Under the pieces are notes generated by a model. The model was not told the origin of the DNA and searched no databases. It saw only the letters and a program-made list of their open reading frames with translations. This document shows positions 41,948 through 42,777 of a stretch of DNA of 42,777 nt, piece by piece. Location: the NCBI RefSeq assembly GCF_017583065.1, contig NZ_JAGEVL010000014.1, positions 1 through 42,777 of the forward strand, in the 5' to 3' direction. A program made the translations under genes and the position numbers. Position 1 is the first letter of the stretch; the number at the start of each line of letters is the position of its first letter. This stretch comes from Staphylococcus shinii. GTDB taxonomy: Bacteria > Bacillota > Bacilli > Staphylococcales > Staphylococcaceae.

Positions 41948-42550
41948 ATGATTGTTGGTTATGCAAGAGTTTCAACTATTGATCAAAATTTAGACAGACA
42001 AATTGAAAATCTTCAGTCCTTTGGTGCTGAAAAAATATTTACTGAAAAACAATCAGGTAAATCTATAGAAAATAGGCCTACTTTTCAAGAAACGCTAAGT
42101 TTTGTACGTATAGGAGATCGTTTAATTGTAGAGTCTATTGATCGTCTAGGCCGGAATTATGATGAGATTATTCAAACTGTTAACTATTTAAAAGAAAAAG
42201 AAGTCCAATTGATGATTACAAGCTTGCCTATGATGAATGAAGCAATTGGAAATCCATTGTTAGATAAGTTCATGAAAGATTTAATTATTCAAATTTTAGC
42301 AATGATTTCAGAACAAGAAAGAAATGAAAGTAAGCGTAGGCAAGCACAGGGTATTAAAGTGGCGAAAGAAAAAGGCATCTATAAAGGTAGACCTGTACTT
42401 TATGCACCAAATGCAAAAGATCCTCAAAAACGTTTGGTCTATTACCGAGTTATAGAAATGTTAGATCAAGGAATTTCTATTAGTAAGATTGCGAAAGAAG
42501 TAGATATTACAAGACAGACTGTTTATAGAATTAAAAAGGAACAAGCATAA
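41948..42550 (+). CDS. sin: Sin-family serine resolvase
   Basis: A small serine recombinase of 200 residues that resolves plasmid multimers or cointegrates. The catalytic Ser lies in [11 protein letters not shown]; the arginines are in ESIDRLGRN and further on; the long E-helix ([20 protein letters not shown]) and a C-terminal helix-turn-helix ([20 protein letters not shown]) complete the family plan. It agrees closely with what I recall of Sin from pI258/pSK1-type plasmids ([20 protein letters not shown]). The start is ATG 41948 with AGGAGGG 5 bases upstream; the frame is open eleven codons more but through the putative res site. The terminator stem begins in the last codons. Confidence 0.95.
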   Translation: MIVGYARVSTIDQNLDRQIENLQSFGAEKIFTEKQSGKSIENRPTFQETLSFVRIGDRLIVESIDRLGRNYDEIIQTVNYLKEKEVQLMITSLPMMNEAIGNPLLDKFMKDLIIQILAMISEQERNESKRRQAQGIKVAKEKGIYKGRPVLYAPNAKDPQKRLVYYRVIEMLDQGISISKIAKEVDITRQTVYRIKKEQA

Positions 42551-42576
42551 TAGTGTAATTATGCTTGTTCCTTTTT
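42533..42576 (+). terminator. Terminator overlapping the end of sin
   Basis: A perfect 19-bp stem (42533-42551 with 42558-42576) includes the sin codons KEQA and the stop, and ends in TTTTT. Confidence 0.9.
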
Positions 42577-42705
42577 AACTCTATATAAGATATTTGAAAT
42601 GATAAATCTATGAAATGTATTATTTATTTATTTTTTAATATTAAATGATAGAACGTAAACACTATTCTTGATCACTTAATAATTTTCCTCCAGAACCCAC
42701 GTGTT

Positions 42706-42738
42706 ACTTTACTTGATATATGAGAATGATTTTACCTA
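42706..42738 (+). repeat. 33-base repeat, also at 28538-28570
   Basis: ACTTTACTTG-R-TATATGAG-W-ATGATTT... is identical at 29 of 33 positions to the stretch just after the MarR gene. Both copies stand in gene-free DNA at module edges. Confidence 0.7.
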
Positions 42739-42777
42739 GTAAATGAGAAAAGCAATGTCCTATATTAAAGTACATTG

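Overview
The window looks like most or all of a mosaic staphylococcal plasmid of about 43 kb. The evidence is low GC content and staphylococcal-type genes: a RepA_N initiator, a pSK1-type single-protein Par, an Fst-type toxin, a pC221-type mobABC set, IS257/IS431, a Sin resolvase, a CopB/Mco/CopL copper locus and a SasF-like LPXTG protein. I cannot tell from the sequence whether base 42777 joins base 1, or which Staphylococcus species is the host.

Layout. (1) 1-4.4 kb: copper resistance (copB, mco, copL) behind a CsoR-like operator. (2) 4.6-8.7 kb: a sugar locus with a PfkB-family kinase and LacI-family regulator divergent from a galactitol-type IIC permease and an AlsE/Rpe-type 3-epimerase; two identical LacI-type operators lie in the divergent gap. 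(3) 9.1-12 kb: a GltS-type symporter overlapping an M20 amidohydrolase, with a cre-like box upstream. (4) 12.8-15.3 kb: the replication and partition core, with par and its CCTAA repeat array divergent from rep; rep has a structured leader and internal origin-type repeats. (5) 15.4-20.5 kb: a mobilisation and addiction island with an Xre-type gene broken by a TAG codon, mobABC, two small ribbon-helix-helix proteins beside an inverted-repeat tract, an fst type I toxin-antitoxin locus, and an IS257 that cuts off the 3' end of a second par. (6) 20.7-28.5 kb: a surface cluster of the kind I recall from the S. aureus chromosome: SasF-like protein, glucosaminidase-CHAP hydrolase, YhgE/Pip protein and MarR regulator. 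(7) 28.7-38.8 kb: an aldehyde/formaldehyde-type region with hxl remnants, a DJ-1/PfpI protein, a class II UvrA, a zinc formaldehyde-dehydrogenase-like enzyme, an EamA transporter with a MocR regulator, then intact hxlR, hxlA and hxlB. (8) 39-42.8 kb: decayed DNA with a third par relic and a broken NAD(P)-binding gene, then a membrane protein, a GNAT acetyltransferase and the Sin resolvase with a putative res site.

How it works together. rep, par, fst and sin are maintenance functions (copy control, segregation, post-segregational killing, multimer resolution); mobABC and a possible second origin would let the plasmid be mobilised. The cargo fits surface or skin survival: copper export and oxidation, formaldehyde fixation plus oxidation, cell-wall and surface proteins, and two nutrient-uptake operons. 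Decay is visible throughout: three par copies of different ages, two fst copies, two or three hxlA copies and recurring short repeats at module edges, which suggests assembly by repeated recombination between related plasmids.

The points most worth a second look are the aldehyde region, whose HxlR lacks the cysteine expected for formaldehyde sensing; the orphan IIC permease paired with a sugar kinase; the stacked candidate origins of transfer; and the ATGATTATCAGAAGTT element that recurs next to par and fst modules.
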